DNA of 64,000 nt. It comes from Norana najaformis (Eukaryota > Annelida > Clitellata > Crassiclitellata > Hormogastridae). Location of the stretch: positions 32,829,561 to 32,893,560 of the forward strand of contig OZ029919.1 of NCBI GenBank assembly GCA_964023275.1. Direction: 5' to 3'. How positions within the stretch are numbered: position 1 is the stretch's first letter; each line of letters opens with the position of its first letter. Below, piece after piece: positions 38,301 through 46,371 of this stretch. The notes below the pieces were generated by a model that worked only from the letters and a program-made list of their open reading frames with translations, ran no database searches and was not told where the DNA came from. Position numbers and translations under genes: made by a program.

Positions 38301-40585
38301 ATTAGCCATGCATGTTCCCATGACTGTAAAAACCTGGATGGCAGCTTCGAATGTGCTTGTTATGATGGTTACCGATTGGCCGAAGACTCGTATACTTGTT
38401 TGGCAGACGGTTAGTAACACAGTTGGATGTTCCACTTTTCCGCTTGTTATTTATCTGCTTAAATGCTCTGGAATGCTCTGCGTGATTGACTTCATGTTTA
38501 TTTAACGGCTGTTAGTTCTGCTACTGCAGTTAATAATGCTTTTTGAAACTGCTATTACTGAAGTTAAACTATGAATAAACCAAACTCTTGTTAACTCATC
38601 TACTACGGATGTTTGAAATATAGGAACAGTTTTTAAATTATGCATCGGTTATTATAAATTATCGTTGCGTTTCTTTTTCTGGACTGCATGTAAATACATA
38701 CACACATACAACTGTGGGGCTCAGTAGCAGATTGGTTAGAGCGATTGGCCTGTAATGCAGAAAGTGTGGGTTCAAGTCTTCCCTTGAACCGTTACTTTGT
38801 AGGGACCTTGAGCAAGCCTTTCTCTCACAGTTGCTCAACACTATTGACTCATGCTTAGTCATTAGATAGTGGTGCTTAATAAATGCATAAATAATAACTT
38901 ATGCTAACTGAACATAAATAATAACGTATACTAACTTAACATAAATAATAACTTATGCTAACTGAACTTAAATAATAACTTACTCTAACTGAACACAAAT
39001 AATAACTTATGCTAACTGAACATAAATAATTACTTATGCTAACTGAACATACATAATAACTTATGTTAACTGAACATAAGTAGTAGCTTATGCTAACTGA
39101 GCAAATAATAACTTATGCTAACTGAACATAGATAATAACTTATGCTGACTGAACATAAATAATAACTTATGCTAACTGAACATAATAATAACTTATGCTA
39201 ACTGAACATAATAACTTATGCTAACTGAACATAATAACTTACGCTAACTGAACACAAATAATAACTTATGCTAACTGAACACAAATAATAACTTATGCTG
39301 ACTGAACTAAATAATAACTTATGCTAACTGAACGCAAATAAATAGCTTATGCTAACTGAACATAAATAATAACATATGCTAAATGAACAACCTGACGTTG
39401 CAGTCGGTCATTTTGATTGAGCAGGTGATGAACCAGAATTGTGGGCGACCAATGGGAGTATTCTGGTTCAGTATCACCTTCACTCAAGCGATCGACAGAT
39501 AACAAACCTTGGTGGAACACCGCACAGCATTGCATACGATCGCAAAAACGAGAAAATATTCTGGATTGATTCGCAGAGGAAAGTGATTTACTGGTGGGTG
39601 TTGTTGCCCTGATTGTCTATGAACATTAACATTGATTTATTAATTAACGTTAATTAATTAGCTCATTAATTATTATTAATTTTTATGTTTATTTTTCATT
39701 ATTGTAAATATAAATTTATGATAATTTGTTATTTTATATTATTTCATCAATATCTTTATTTTTTAGGTCCAAAATTTGTTAATTATAAATATTAATGTCT
39801 ATTGTATTTTTTATTGTTAAAGGCTTTTATCGTACACCTTGTCGTTATTCTTCAGGTCAAACAAAGACTCGGCTGGGCTGCCAGAGGTCCTCATCAACAC
39901 TCTGATCGACGTTCCAGCTGCTCTGGCCTTTGACTGGGTCCATGACAACCTCTACTGGGCCGACGCGGGCCAACACACCCGACACACCAAGATCGAAGTT
40001 GTGACCCTTGGGGGCGAGGAAAAGTGGCGGTCGGTCGTTTTGAGTCCCCCGGAAGTGGAGCACCCCAAGTATATGGTCGTTGACCCACGAGAAAATGAAG
40101 GGTCAGTGCTCTTACCTTGTTTTTTTATTGTTTTATTTGGTTTTTTCTTTTGTTTACTCTGGTGTGTTCATGGTACCTGGCATTATGATTGGATCGCGTG
40201 AATGTAGAAGAATTGAAGCGCATTTCTGGTAAGCTAACCCCCCAAAGATGTGTGGCACGGTGGTCTGTCAGTAACGCAGTTGGTCAGTGATCATGTGGTT
40301 GAGGGTTCAACTCCGTGTAACGACCCTGGGCAAGTTGTTTGCGCACACCGTACCTCTGTCACCAAGCAGTAGAATTTGATACTGGCATAATCTGGGAAGG
40401 AAACGGCAAGTCCTGCGATGCACTGGTATGTATGTATGTATGTATTAAGATGCTTAAAATTGCACCTTCTGAGTACCTTGCAAAAGTGCTGCACATATAC
40501 TTACTTACTTATATAGCTATCTACCAGATCTAACCAACCTGTATGTGTTTATGTATGTTTAATATATTTATGTATGTATGTCTGT

Positions 40586-40616
<31 letters not shown>

Positions 40617-43600
40617 ATCTAAACATTTAAATATGTACATGTATATAAGATTGATGGATTGTGTTTTTGTTTAGCTACTTGTACTGGGCTCAGGGAGGGC
40701 TGAACCCCGTCATACGCAGAGCAGGTCTTGACGGATCAGAACCTCAGACGATCGTCAGTAGCGACCTAGGCAACGTGCATGGATTAGCATTGGGTGCGTT
40801 TCCGTGGTAACGTTTGTAGCGTTTAAGCATTTATATAGCACCTTTTGGGAACATTTCAAAAGTGCTACATATGTGACTTTGTGACTAATCTAAACTTTCT
40901 GCTCAGGCGGGGACATGAACTCGTGATATTTCAAATGACAATCCAGCACCCTAACCACTAACCAATCTAACCATCCAATCACAGTGACCAATCAGTGAAG
41001 GTAGTGTAAGATAATGCTTATCTTACATTACCTGAGATAATGCTTATCTTACATTACCTTGTTTTACTATCGCTTACCTTAATTGACCATTTTTCTGTTT
41101 ATTTTGGCACGAATTGTTGAATTTTGTCATTGAAGTGGTGCTACATAAATTGCATTGTATTACATTTACATTACTTATTGCAGATTTGGCGGATGATCGG
41201 TTGTTCTGGGTCGATAGTAAACTGAACATCATCGTGAGTCTTGGTCTCCATGGCCGCGACCGTGAAGTCCTTGTTACGTTTGTCGAATACCCAAAACACC
41301 CGATCGGCATCGGAGTTTTTGAGGTATGGTGTATTCTGAATCGGTGGTATGTTATGGTCTTTCTTTAGTGTGTAAGATCGTCAGTTCAAGGGTGGTTGTA
41401 TGTGTAACAGGGTGGTTGAATGTGTAACAAGGTGGTTGAATGTGTAACAGGGTGGTTGAATGTGTAACAGGGTGGTTGAATGTGTAACAAGGTGGTTGAA
41501 TGTGTTATAGGGTGGAGGAATGTGTTACAGTGCAACTGTTACACATTAAGCCACCCTGTTACACATTCAGCCACCCTGTTACACAGTTGGTCATTGTGTT
41601 ACACTAATGTATAACAGGGTGGCCTGCTGTGAAACACGGTGGCTGATTGTGTACAGTGTGGATGAATGTGTTACAGCACACATGTGTTACACACATGTGT
41701 TACTCAGTCATCCGCCCTGTTACACAGTCATCCACTGTGTTACACAGTTGGTTATCTTGTTACACTAAATCTGTACTTTGTTTCTGTTAAGGACTGGGTC
41801 TACTGGGCTGACATTGAGGCCAAATCCGTTCACAAGATGGAGAAATTCCTGCGCCAGGACGAAGACAGACCGACGATTACGACCGTCCTCGATCAACTGA
41901 CGAATCCACATTCGATCGTAATCTACCACAAATTGAAACAACCGGAAGGTAAGTCTTTGCGCTTTTTCTGAGAGATGGTGCAATATAAATGCCTAATTGC
42001 TTTACATTACAGTAAAGTATAAGTTAAAATGCAGACCAAAGAAGCTGGACTATTGGCCCAGAGGTTTGGGGTTGAAATCTTCACCAGGACCAAAACATTA
42101 GATAGTTGCTCCTAATAAATGCAGAAATAATAATATTTGCATTAGATATTTCTACACGTTGCCCAAGTTCTGGCCTGCATTTCACAAACACTGCTTGCTA
42201 ATGGTTTGAGTGCTTCGCAGACGATTGTCTTGGTGGAAATAAAAAATAATTAGTATTTCAGTTGCTGATTTAATTCAATTGCAGGCGAGAGTTACTGTGG
42301 AAATAACAGTGGTGGTTGTTCGCACGTATGTCTCCCGTCGCCTCATTTTACCCACTTCCATTGTCGCTGTCCGCTGTCGACGGACAAAACGAAACATTAC
42401 GTTGTTGATGCCGAAAACTCTTCATCCTGTCTGTTAGTTGGTAAGCGGATATGTTTGTTTTTTATATTTATGAAGTGCCTGTAACAAAGAGTTGTAATCG
42501 TAATCGTAAATTTGTAAAGCGCCGCTTAAAGGTAGCCTCATCAGGGGCACTCCCGACCCATCGTCCCAAAACTGGGGAATAATACGGTCTTCAAGCGCTT
42601 ACAGACGAGGGAGGGGAGAGGGAGAGAAGCTTCCGTCGAAGGATGGGTTAGACTGTTGGGAGACTAGATTAGGACTTATTAGAATTAGAATAACTGAGAT
42701 TAGACTGGACTTGATTTGATTCGGTTACTGGTAGATTTGAGTACACTGTGCTAGTTTTGTACACCTCTTGTTTCTTTTGAAATGAAGCTATACAAATTTC
42801 TGTTTATGATTACAGTTACTGACTTGGAATTTATTAGATTAGATTAGATTTGACTAGGCAGACTGGGATTGGATTTGATGGTACTGGACATGACTTTATT
42901 TAGACAATGAAATAAGGGCTTTTGATTTTTAGTATGTGTCAGCACAGGAGTTTTTAGATCTAACTAAATTAGGTCAGATCAAACTAAACCAGGTCAGATC
43001 AGACTTGATTAGGTCAGATCACAGGGTCAAGCAAGCTTAAAATTTACCAGATACACTCTGGAACAGTCTGCCATGCAACATGCAACACAAGCTTTTTGTG
43101 CTTTCTCTGCCCCTGTTTCGCTAGCAATTGAAGATCGTTCTGTTTGATCATGCTTGATCTTTTGTTACACGGTCAGTAGTTGTCTTAAAGAGGTGCTATA
43201 TAAATGGGAAATTATGATTACGATACGTTGTCTGTACCTTCTCTTCCCTACAGATGGCGCTTCTGCGTCGCTGACGGTGACTTCGTTGCCGGGGTCCATG
43301 ACATCAGCCACGTCGGCAGGTTCCCAGACAAACTTCATCAATTCCAAGTCACTTTTCTTCACAGCATATACCGCAGGTGGAGGGTTGAGCACTCCTTGGG
43401 GAGGTGACCGCTCCACCTCGGGGCAGTCGGGAAGCCATGGCGACAACATGTGGGTGTACATTGGTGTTGCAGGCGCCGCTGGATTGCTCATCATACTTGT
43501 ATTATCAATCGTAAGTGTACTTTTAGTTATTATTATTATTATTAGACAAAGTTCAATACTTAAAAAAAACTTGTCAGTCTAATGTGGAAAGGTTCTGGAA

Positions 43601-44047
43601 AAGCAGATGGCATTCCCACGCTGAATAGACACCGAGAGTCTTTGGAGCAGGTAGCTGGTCTCCAGTGGATCGTGGGATGCATCAGTCAACCTTTGTCCTA
43701 ACTCAGACACAAAATCCATCCCTTCCTTACTCCGTTTGCCGCTGGTCTCCAGTGCGACCACCACAAAAGCATGGGTTTTGGCTATATTGGCGTATTCTAG
43801 CCCATTTGGCCGAGACTGCCCGGTTTGCAGCTTCACTTGGTCCGGTTTATTTATTATTATTATTATCATTATTATGATCATCATCATCATCATTATTATT
43901 ATTATGATCATCATCATCATTATTATTATTATGATCATCATTATTATTATGATCATCATCATCATCATTATTATTATTATGATCATCATTATCATCATTA
44001 TTATTATTATGATCATCATCATCATTATTATTATTATGATCATCATC

Positions 44048-44098
<51 letters not shown>

Positions 44099-45003
44099 TT
44101 TTAAACCAAGGGCTGCATTTGTTAGCGCTGGCTTTTTCTGATGTTCCTCTGCTTCTGTTCCAGCTAGGGTAGGTTTTATTTATATCTTTTGTTCTGAGTG
44201 GGACGTGGTGGTGTATTGGTATGGTAACTGCCTCGTAACCGGAGGGTTACGGTTTCGAATCTGCCTCAAGCCACTGCGTAGTGACTTTGGACAAGTTCCG
44301 TTCCGTTCTCAGCCTTCCTCGTTCCGAGATTCGGCCGCATCATGCACAATGTTCCTCCAGTGTCCTCTGTCCTCCACCAGCCTGAGCATCTCCTCCATTG
44401 TTAGCCCAGTCCATGCCCTGATGTTGCCCAACCAGTTTATTCTCGGTCTTCCTCTTTTCCGTCCTCCCGGTATTGTGCCTTGTATTATTGAACAAGTTGC
44501 TCACCCACAATTGTCTGTGAGGAAGGCAACGGAAAACCACCTCACTCATCTCATCCCTGGGTGGCATAAAGCCAGTGGACCTGCCTTCGGGCAGAGAACT
44601 TGTTATTATATCTATGTTCTGAGTAGGAAGGTTTTCCCATGTTTCTGTTCTGCTTAGCTTAGGTTCCCCTTTTTTGTGTCTGGGTTAAAATAGATGTTCC
44701 GTGTTGCATTATCTGGTTAGGGAAGGCTTTCCCCGTTTTCCTCCTCTGGTGTCCGGGTAGACTTTCCTTTTTTATTCTGCTCTCGTTAGGGTGGGTTGTC
44801 CCATTTTTTTAAATTCTGGTTTTGGACAGCTTTTTATATTTTCTGTTATGCTGTAATTTATTTTATGACATATGATGCTGTTCCTTTAGGTGGGGTACAA
44901 GCTGTACGCACGACACGTCTCGAAAAACCTGCACTTTGACAATCCGGTGTTTGAGCAGAAGCCTCTTCGGAACTCCGAACGGCAGGCAGACTCGAGAGCA
45001 TGA
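18038..45003 (+). CDS. LDLR: LDL-receptor family protein (LDLR/VLDLR type), complete, 14 coding exons
   Basis: The model joins 18038-18110, 33444-33707, 34467-34616, 35573-35719, 36715-36834, 38287-38409, 39425-39593, 39856-40101, 40675-40793, 41184-41323, 41792-41948, 42285-42440, 43254-43510 and 44890-45003: 744 residues, phase-consistent throughout. Domain order is signal peptide (about 1-35), LDLa modules (39-74, 78-113, about 118-154, about 167-206), EGF-A (215-250), Ca-binding EGF-B (252-290), six-bladed YWTD propeller (about 293-569), EGF-C (about 570-621), Ser/Thr stalk, transmembrane helix (about 687-710) and a 35-residue tail with FDNPVF (723-728). This is the architecture of LDLR, VLDLR and LRP8, which take up lipoproteins, and of invertebrate lipophorin and vitellogenin receptors. 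It is shorter than the roughly 860 residues of LDLR because it has four rather than seven or eight LDLa modules. Which vertebrate paralogue is closest cannot be decided by eye. Confidence 0.9.
18430..18545 (+). repeat. Repeat G copy
   Basis: Shares GCCATGTCAAGAACC, GTCCGGTTGCCAG and AGGGTGGGTTGT with 19008-19105, in the same orientation, within LDLR-like intron 1. Confidence 0.65.
18925..19005 (+). repeat. SINE-A fragment
   Basis: Worn copy running directly into a Repeat G copy. Confidence 0.55.
19008..19105 (+). repeat. Repeat G copy
   Basis: Second plus-strand copy, directly after a SINE-A fragment. Confidence 0.6.
19663..19775 (+). pseudogene. LINE C-terminal tail and 3' end
   Basis: Reads [17 protein letters not shown] then a stop, the end of a non-LTR retrotransposon ORF. 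An A/T-rich tail with an AAT microsatellite follows, as at many LINE 3' ends. Confidence 0.6.
20505..20585 (+). repeat. SINE-A fragment
   Basis: Contains the ATCGTA repeats and GAGATTTCTACAGCACCC. Confidence 0.65.
21190..21400 (+). pseudogene. LINE C-terminal tail
   Basis: Reads [20 protein letters not shown] then RLKMHHFL, a non-LTR retrotransposon C-terminus, followed by an ATT-rich 3' tail. Confidence 0.65.
21535..21690 (+). repeat. GTT/GCT trinucleotide microsatellite
   Basis: About 50 imperfect units. The poly-Leu and poly-Thr open frames across it are artefacts. Confidence 0.9.
22600..24010. other. Intron 1 stretch of the LDLR-like gene, no gene seen
   Basis: Unique-looking A/T-rich sequence without repeats or exons that I recognise. 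Confidence 0.35.
24015..24135 (+). repeat. SINE-A copy with open frame
   Basis: Near-consensus copy reading [19 protein letters not shown], the same frame as the copy at 33890. Confidence 0.7.
26060..26521. repeat. Element F copy 1
   Basis: About 450 bases, nearly identical to 28657-29071 in the same orientation. Starts GCCACCCCGCAG and carries AAAACCCCGTGAAGGG and GCAGAGGGCGCCATAATACG. Unlike the SINEs it is G/C-rich and shows no tRNA head. Confidence 0.75.
26870..27066 (-). repeat. SINE-D copy
   Basis: Contains TTCTCTGCTCGAAGGCAGGT, TATGCCACCCCGGATGAGTG and a reverse B box (TTCGAACCCGCGACC). Related copies lie at 37985 and 44198. Confidence 0.7.
27910..28000 (+). repeat. GTAT microsatellite
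   Basis: Imperfect TATG tract. Confidence 0.85.
28370..28580 (+). repeat. GTAT/GAAT microsatellite
   Basis: Long imperfect TATG tract; Met/Cys/Val and His/Thr open frames across it are artefacts. Confidence 0.88.
28657..29071. repeat. Element F copy 2
   Basis: Direct repeat of 26060-26521 with small gaps and scattered substitutions, 2.6 kb downstream. Confidence 0.75.
29072..30600. other. Intron 1 stretch, no gene seen
   Basis: Contains a GA run near 29355-29380 and otherwise unremarkable A/T-rich sequence. Confidence 0.35.
30605..30790 (-). repeat. SINE-B copy
   Basis: Inverted copy with CTATAACGACCGCTTGATCT and GTTTGAATGGGCACC. Confidence 0.7.
31268..31525 (-). repeat. SINE-A copy, longest
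   Basis: The most complete copy, about 250 bases. On the minus strand it reads [20 protein letters not shown] in the same frame as the copy at 33890. Confidence 0.7.
32268..32342. repeat. TA microsatellite
   Basis: Near-perfect (TA)n, about 70 bases. Confidence 0.9.
33165..33410. repeat. Tandem duplication of about 120 bp before LDLR-like exon 2
   Basis: Two adjacent A/T-rich copies sharing TTTTGTGTTACTAAGGAT and GCTTTATCTAATAAATAAT, ending about 35 bases before the exon. Confidence 0.75.
33444..33707 (+). CDS. LDLR: LDLR-like exon 2, LDLa modules 1 and 2
   Basis: Two six-cysteine LDLa modules lie in one exon. Both carry the calcium-binding pattern (CDDGSDE in the first, CSDGSDE in the second). 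The exon enters in phase 1 after ttatatttgtag and ends GACT|gtatgc. The split codon T|GT restores the last Cys of module 2, which confirms the junction. Confidence 0.9.
33885..34060 (+). repeat. SINE-A copy with open frame
   Basis: Near-consensus plus-strand copy in LDLR-like intron 2, open for more than 50 codons. Confidence 0.75.
34467..34616 (+). CDS. LDLR: LDLR-like exon 3, LDLa module 3
   Basis: One LDLa module with CDGVAHC and DSSDENDC, in a symmetric phase 1-1 exon of 150 bp. A 45-bp minisatellite begins within about 20 bases of its donor. Confidence 0.9.
34625..35125 (+). repeat. 45-bp minisatellite, about 11 copies
   Basis: Units of the form AAAGGTAATAGAGGTAACAC then GATGTGCAGCCCTACCCTA. 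The array begins within about 20 bases of the donor of LDLR-like exon 3. Confidence 0.9.
35573..35719 (+). CDS. LDLR: LDLR-like exon 4, LDLa module 4
   Basis: One LDLa module in a phase 1-1 exon. The acidic calcium motif is degenerate (CANGEDE in place of the usual CxDGSDE) and the C-terminal loop is one residue longer, so calcium or ligand binding may be weaker. Confidence 0.9.
36436..36512 (-). repeat. SINE-A fragment, inverted
   Basis: Faces the copy at 36572 across about 60 bases. Confidence 0.6.
36572..36652 (+). repeat. SINE-A fragment
   Basis: Worn copy ending about 60 bases before LDLR-like exon 5. Confidence 0.6.
36715..36834 (+). CDS. LDLR: LDLR-like exon 5, EGF-A
   Basis: A 120-bp phase 1-1 exon encoding one EGF module with the LDLR-type start [12 protein letters not shown] and a CICPEGYDL core. 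Confidence 0.9.
37115..37265 (+). repeat. TGTC microsatellite
   Basis: Imperfect TGTC tract in LDLR-like intron 5. Confidence 0.88.
37985..38195 (-). repeat. SINE-D copy
   Basis: Contains TTCTCTGCCCGAAGGCAGGT and the reverse B box (TTCGAACCCATGACC), ending about 90 bases before LDLR-like exon 6. Confidence 0.72.
38287..38409 (+). CDS. LDLR: LDLR-like exon 6, calcium-binding EGF-B
   Basis: A phase 1-1 exon of 123 bp starting DIDEC, the calcium-binding EGF signature, with the hydroxylatable-Asn region C.NLDGSFEC and six cysteines. Confidence 0.92.
38714..38890 (+). repeat. SINE-E, tRNA-derived
   Basis: An A-box-like AGATTGGTTAGAGCG and a B-box GGGTTCAAGTC stand at tRNA spacing. The body ends GTGCTTAATAAATGC and runs straight into a tandem array. 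Confidence 0.7.
38890..39390 (+). repeat. Minisatellite of about 27 bp growing from a SINE tail
   Basis: About 18 copies of AATAATAACTTATGCTAACT then GAACATA, with length variation in the AAT part. It ends about 35 bases before LDLR-like exon 7. Confidence 0.9.
39425..39593 (+). CDS. LDLR: LDLR-like exon 7, YWTD propeller part 1
   Basis: Encodes the first propeller strands and the first YWTD-type motif (FWID). Enters in phase 1 and leaves in phase 2 within a Trp codon completed by the next exon. Confidence 0.9.
39856..40101 (+). CDS. LDLR: LDLR-like exon 8, YWTD propeller part 2
   Basis: Contains NLYWADAG, a clear YWTD blade, and ends PRENEG in phase 2. At 246 bp it is slightly longer than the matching vertebrate exon; the extra residues fall in the [10 protein letters not shown] loop. 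Confidence 0.9.
40256..40430 (+). repeat. SINE-C copy
   Basis: Plus-strand copy with tRNA-like head (GGTTGAGGGTTCAACTCCGT), in the intron after LDLR-like exon 8. Confidence 0.65.
40585..40618. repeat. TA microsatellite
   Basis: Short (TA)n in the same intron. Confidence 0.85.
40675..40793 (+). CDS. LDLR: LDLR-like exon 9, YWTD propeller part 3
   Basis: Begins by completing GYLYWAQ, a YWTD variant with Gln in place of Asp. Exactly 119 bp, phase 2 to 1, ending in the NVHGLAL strand. Confidence 0.9.
41184..41323 (+). CDS. LDLR: LDLR-like exon 10, YWTD propeller part 4
   Basis: Exactly 140 bp, phase 1 to 0. Contains RLFWVDSKL, near-identical in spacing to the LDLR blade, and [10 protein letters not shown], the counterpart of the LDLR AHPF.LAVFE segment. 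Confidence 0.92.
41391..41765. repeat. 20-bp minisatellite in both orientations
   Basis: About seven units of GGGTGGTTGAATGTGTAACA are followed by inverted and mixed units (GTTACACATTCAGCCACCCT), forming a large potential hairpin between LDLR-like exons 10 and 11. Confidence 0.85.
41792..41948 (+). CDS. LDLR: LDLR-like exon 11, YWTD propeller part 5
   Basis: Starts [12 protein letters not shown] (YWTD motif) and ends [15 protein letters not shown], which corresponds to the LDLR strand that closes the propeller. Phase 0 to 1. Confidence 0.92.
42285..42440 (+). CDS. LDLR: LDLR-like exon 12, EGF-C
   Basis: Encodes [16 protein letters not shown] followed by a CRCP core and a final Cys, the third EGF module that packs on the propeller in LDLR. 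Phase 1-1, 156 bp. Confidence 0.9.
42490..42545 (+). repeat. SINE-A fragment
   Basis: Short copy of the left end only. Confidence 0.45.
42940..43025 (+). repeat. Degenerate 20-23 bp tandem repeat
   Basis: About four copies of a unit with AACTAAATTAGGTCAGATC. Confidence 0.7.
43254..43510 (+). CDS. LDLR: LDLR-like exon 13, Ser/Thr stalk and transmembrane helix
   Basis: The first 60 or so residues are rich in Ser, Thr and Gly, like the O-glycosylated stalk of LDLR. They are followed by a hydrophobic helix ([20 protein letters not shown]) that continues into the next exon. Phase 1 to 0. Confidence 0.88.
43850..44098. repeat. ATT/ATC microsatellite
   Basis: About 250 bases of ATTATT and ATCATC blocks in a higher-order pattern. 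Met/Ile and Tyr/His open frames here are artefacts. Confidence 0.92.
44198..44600 (+). repeat. SINE-D copy split by a LINE fragment
   Basis: The head (44198-44300, B box GGTTTCGAATCTGCC) and the body (44490-44600, with GGCATAAAGCCAGTGGACCT) are separated by about 190 bases of other sequence. Confidence 0.65.
44309..44480 (-). pseudogene. LINE reverse-transcriptase C-terminal fragment inside SINE-D
   Basis: The minus strand reads [20 protein letters not shown] then [20 protein letters not shown], the classic C-terminal block of non-LTR retrotransposon ORF2, ending at a stop. It is open throughout, so it may be young. Confidence 0.8.
44890..45003 (+). CDS. LDLR: LDLR-like last coding exon, cytoplasmic tail
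   Basis: Encodes [20 protein letters not shown] and then FEQKPLR and a polar end, stop TGA at 45001-45003. FDNPVF aligns with the LDLR internalisation signal FDNPVY with Phe in the last place. The tail is only about 35 residues. Confidence 0.9.
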   Translation: MGYKLYARHVSKNLHFDNPVFEQKPLRNSERQADSRA

Positions 45004-45650
45004 GATCACAACTGGTCCCGATGTGAGTAGTTTCTGCAGACTTTATTCTTAGCGTCTTAGTGTTTGTTTTCATTCTGTAAGATTATGTCGCGTCTCTTTA
45101 CGATAACCTGGAACTTCTTATGATGCTGACTTTGTGAGACATGTAAATGTACACGATTTTCTATAGCGACCATATGACCTCGACCCTGCTCATTTTTTAA
45201 TGAATAAATCGGGTGAGATCCTTCACCGCTGCTGCCAGTTTGAATGGGTGCCATGACATTTAAGGTTCCCGTATACGGACCGTGCTAGCCCAAGATTCAA
45301 ATCTCTGAAATAAGCCACGACTGGGAATCCTCGCGCACAGAGGCTCCTTGGCTACGCATTTATCGAAGTAGCTAACTAGCCCAGCGTGTGTCAGGAACTG
45401 CCCTGAGGCAAGGTTGTGTTATGATGATGTCTTTTTCGTTCGAGAGCATGAGATCACAACTGGTGCCGATGTGAGTAGCTTCTGCAGACTTTATTCTGAG
45501 GGACATAGTGTTTGTTTTTGTTCAATAATATTATGTGGCATGTCTTTATGATATGTTGGAACTTTTTATGATGTTGACTTTGTGAGACATGTGTCAAGAA
45601 TCAACGTCTTGAGGTGAGGTTGAGTTATGATGACATCTTTTTCTGAGCTG
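44996..45650 (+). repeat. Tandem duplication of about 200 bp at the LDLR-like 3' end
   Basis: The segment starting GAGAGCATGAGATCACAACT occurs at 44996 and again at 45443. Both copies continue through TTTGTGAGACATGT to a CTTTTTC end. The first copy is interrupted by a SINE-B. Confidence 0.8.
45145..45386 (-). repeat. SINE-B copy
   Basis: Full-length inverted copy with a complete tRNA-like head at its right end (reverse of GGCTAGTTAGCTAC). Confidence 0.75.
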
Positions 45651-46371
45651 AATTTGGGATCTAAGTTAATTTTTTTTGTATGAAAATTTGTGTTAAGATG
45701 GGGTTTGTTATAAGTTGGCTTAGGCCTATATAATATAATTATATATATTAATACATAACATATATTAATATGTATATTATTAGAAATATTTGTATATATA
45801 TTCTGATATGTTCTTGTTTGTTTTTGTGATTTAAAAGTCTCTTTATCTAAATTCTGATGGAAAATTAGATCCAACAAAGTGGAATTAGCGAGTATCAAAA
45901 AGTTGAATGCTTTATGCAAAATGATATCTGAAACAAGCCTCGGTTTTAGTTTTATGTGGTGTTACTTTTTTTAGAATTTAGAGCCGTATTATTCATCAAT
46001 TACTTTAGTTTGATATGTTTTTCAGATGTTGGGAGAACAACGTCTTTGGTTTCATTTTTCCGGAAGAACACTACATCTTGATACTCCTCAAGTCACTACT
46101 TCTAAAAATGCATGATGATCCTTTCGGGATCTTCTTGATAGTCTCAGTTGAACTAATGGTTCTGGTTGAGCGACTCCTGAAACCAGACACCCATCTGTTT
46201 CAAAGTTCTGTAATCTTCATGTCCACTGTTTATTGTATCGTTTGATGCAGTTTCCTCTCTATACACTGCAACTCTTGATTGGACGAGCTATTTAAGTGTT
46301 TAATGGTTGACAAGCCAGCCTGCTGTGCTGAGCTTCCACGTGTTCACAGGGTCCGAAAATCGCATACTGAG

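Noticed and set aside
38714-38800. Possible tRNA gene
   Set aside because: A and B boxes are present but acceptor and anticodon stems do not pair and a SINE body follows.
43579-44104. Met/Ile-rich open frames on both strands
   Set aside because: Products of an ATT/ATC microsatellite within the last intron of the receptor gene.
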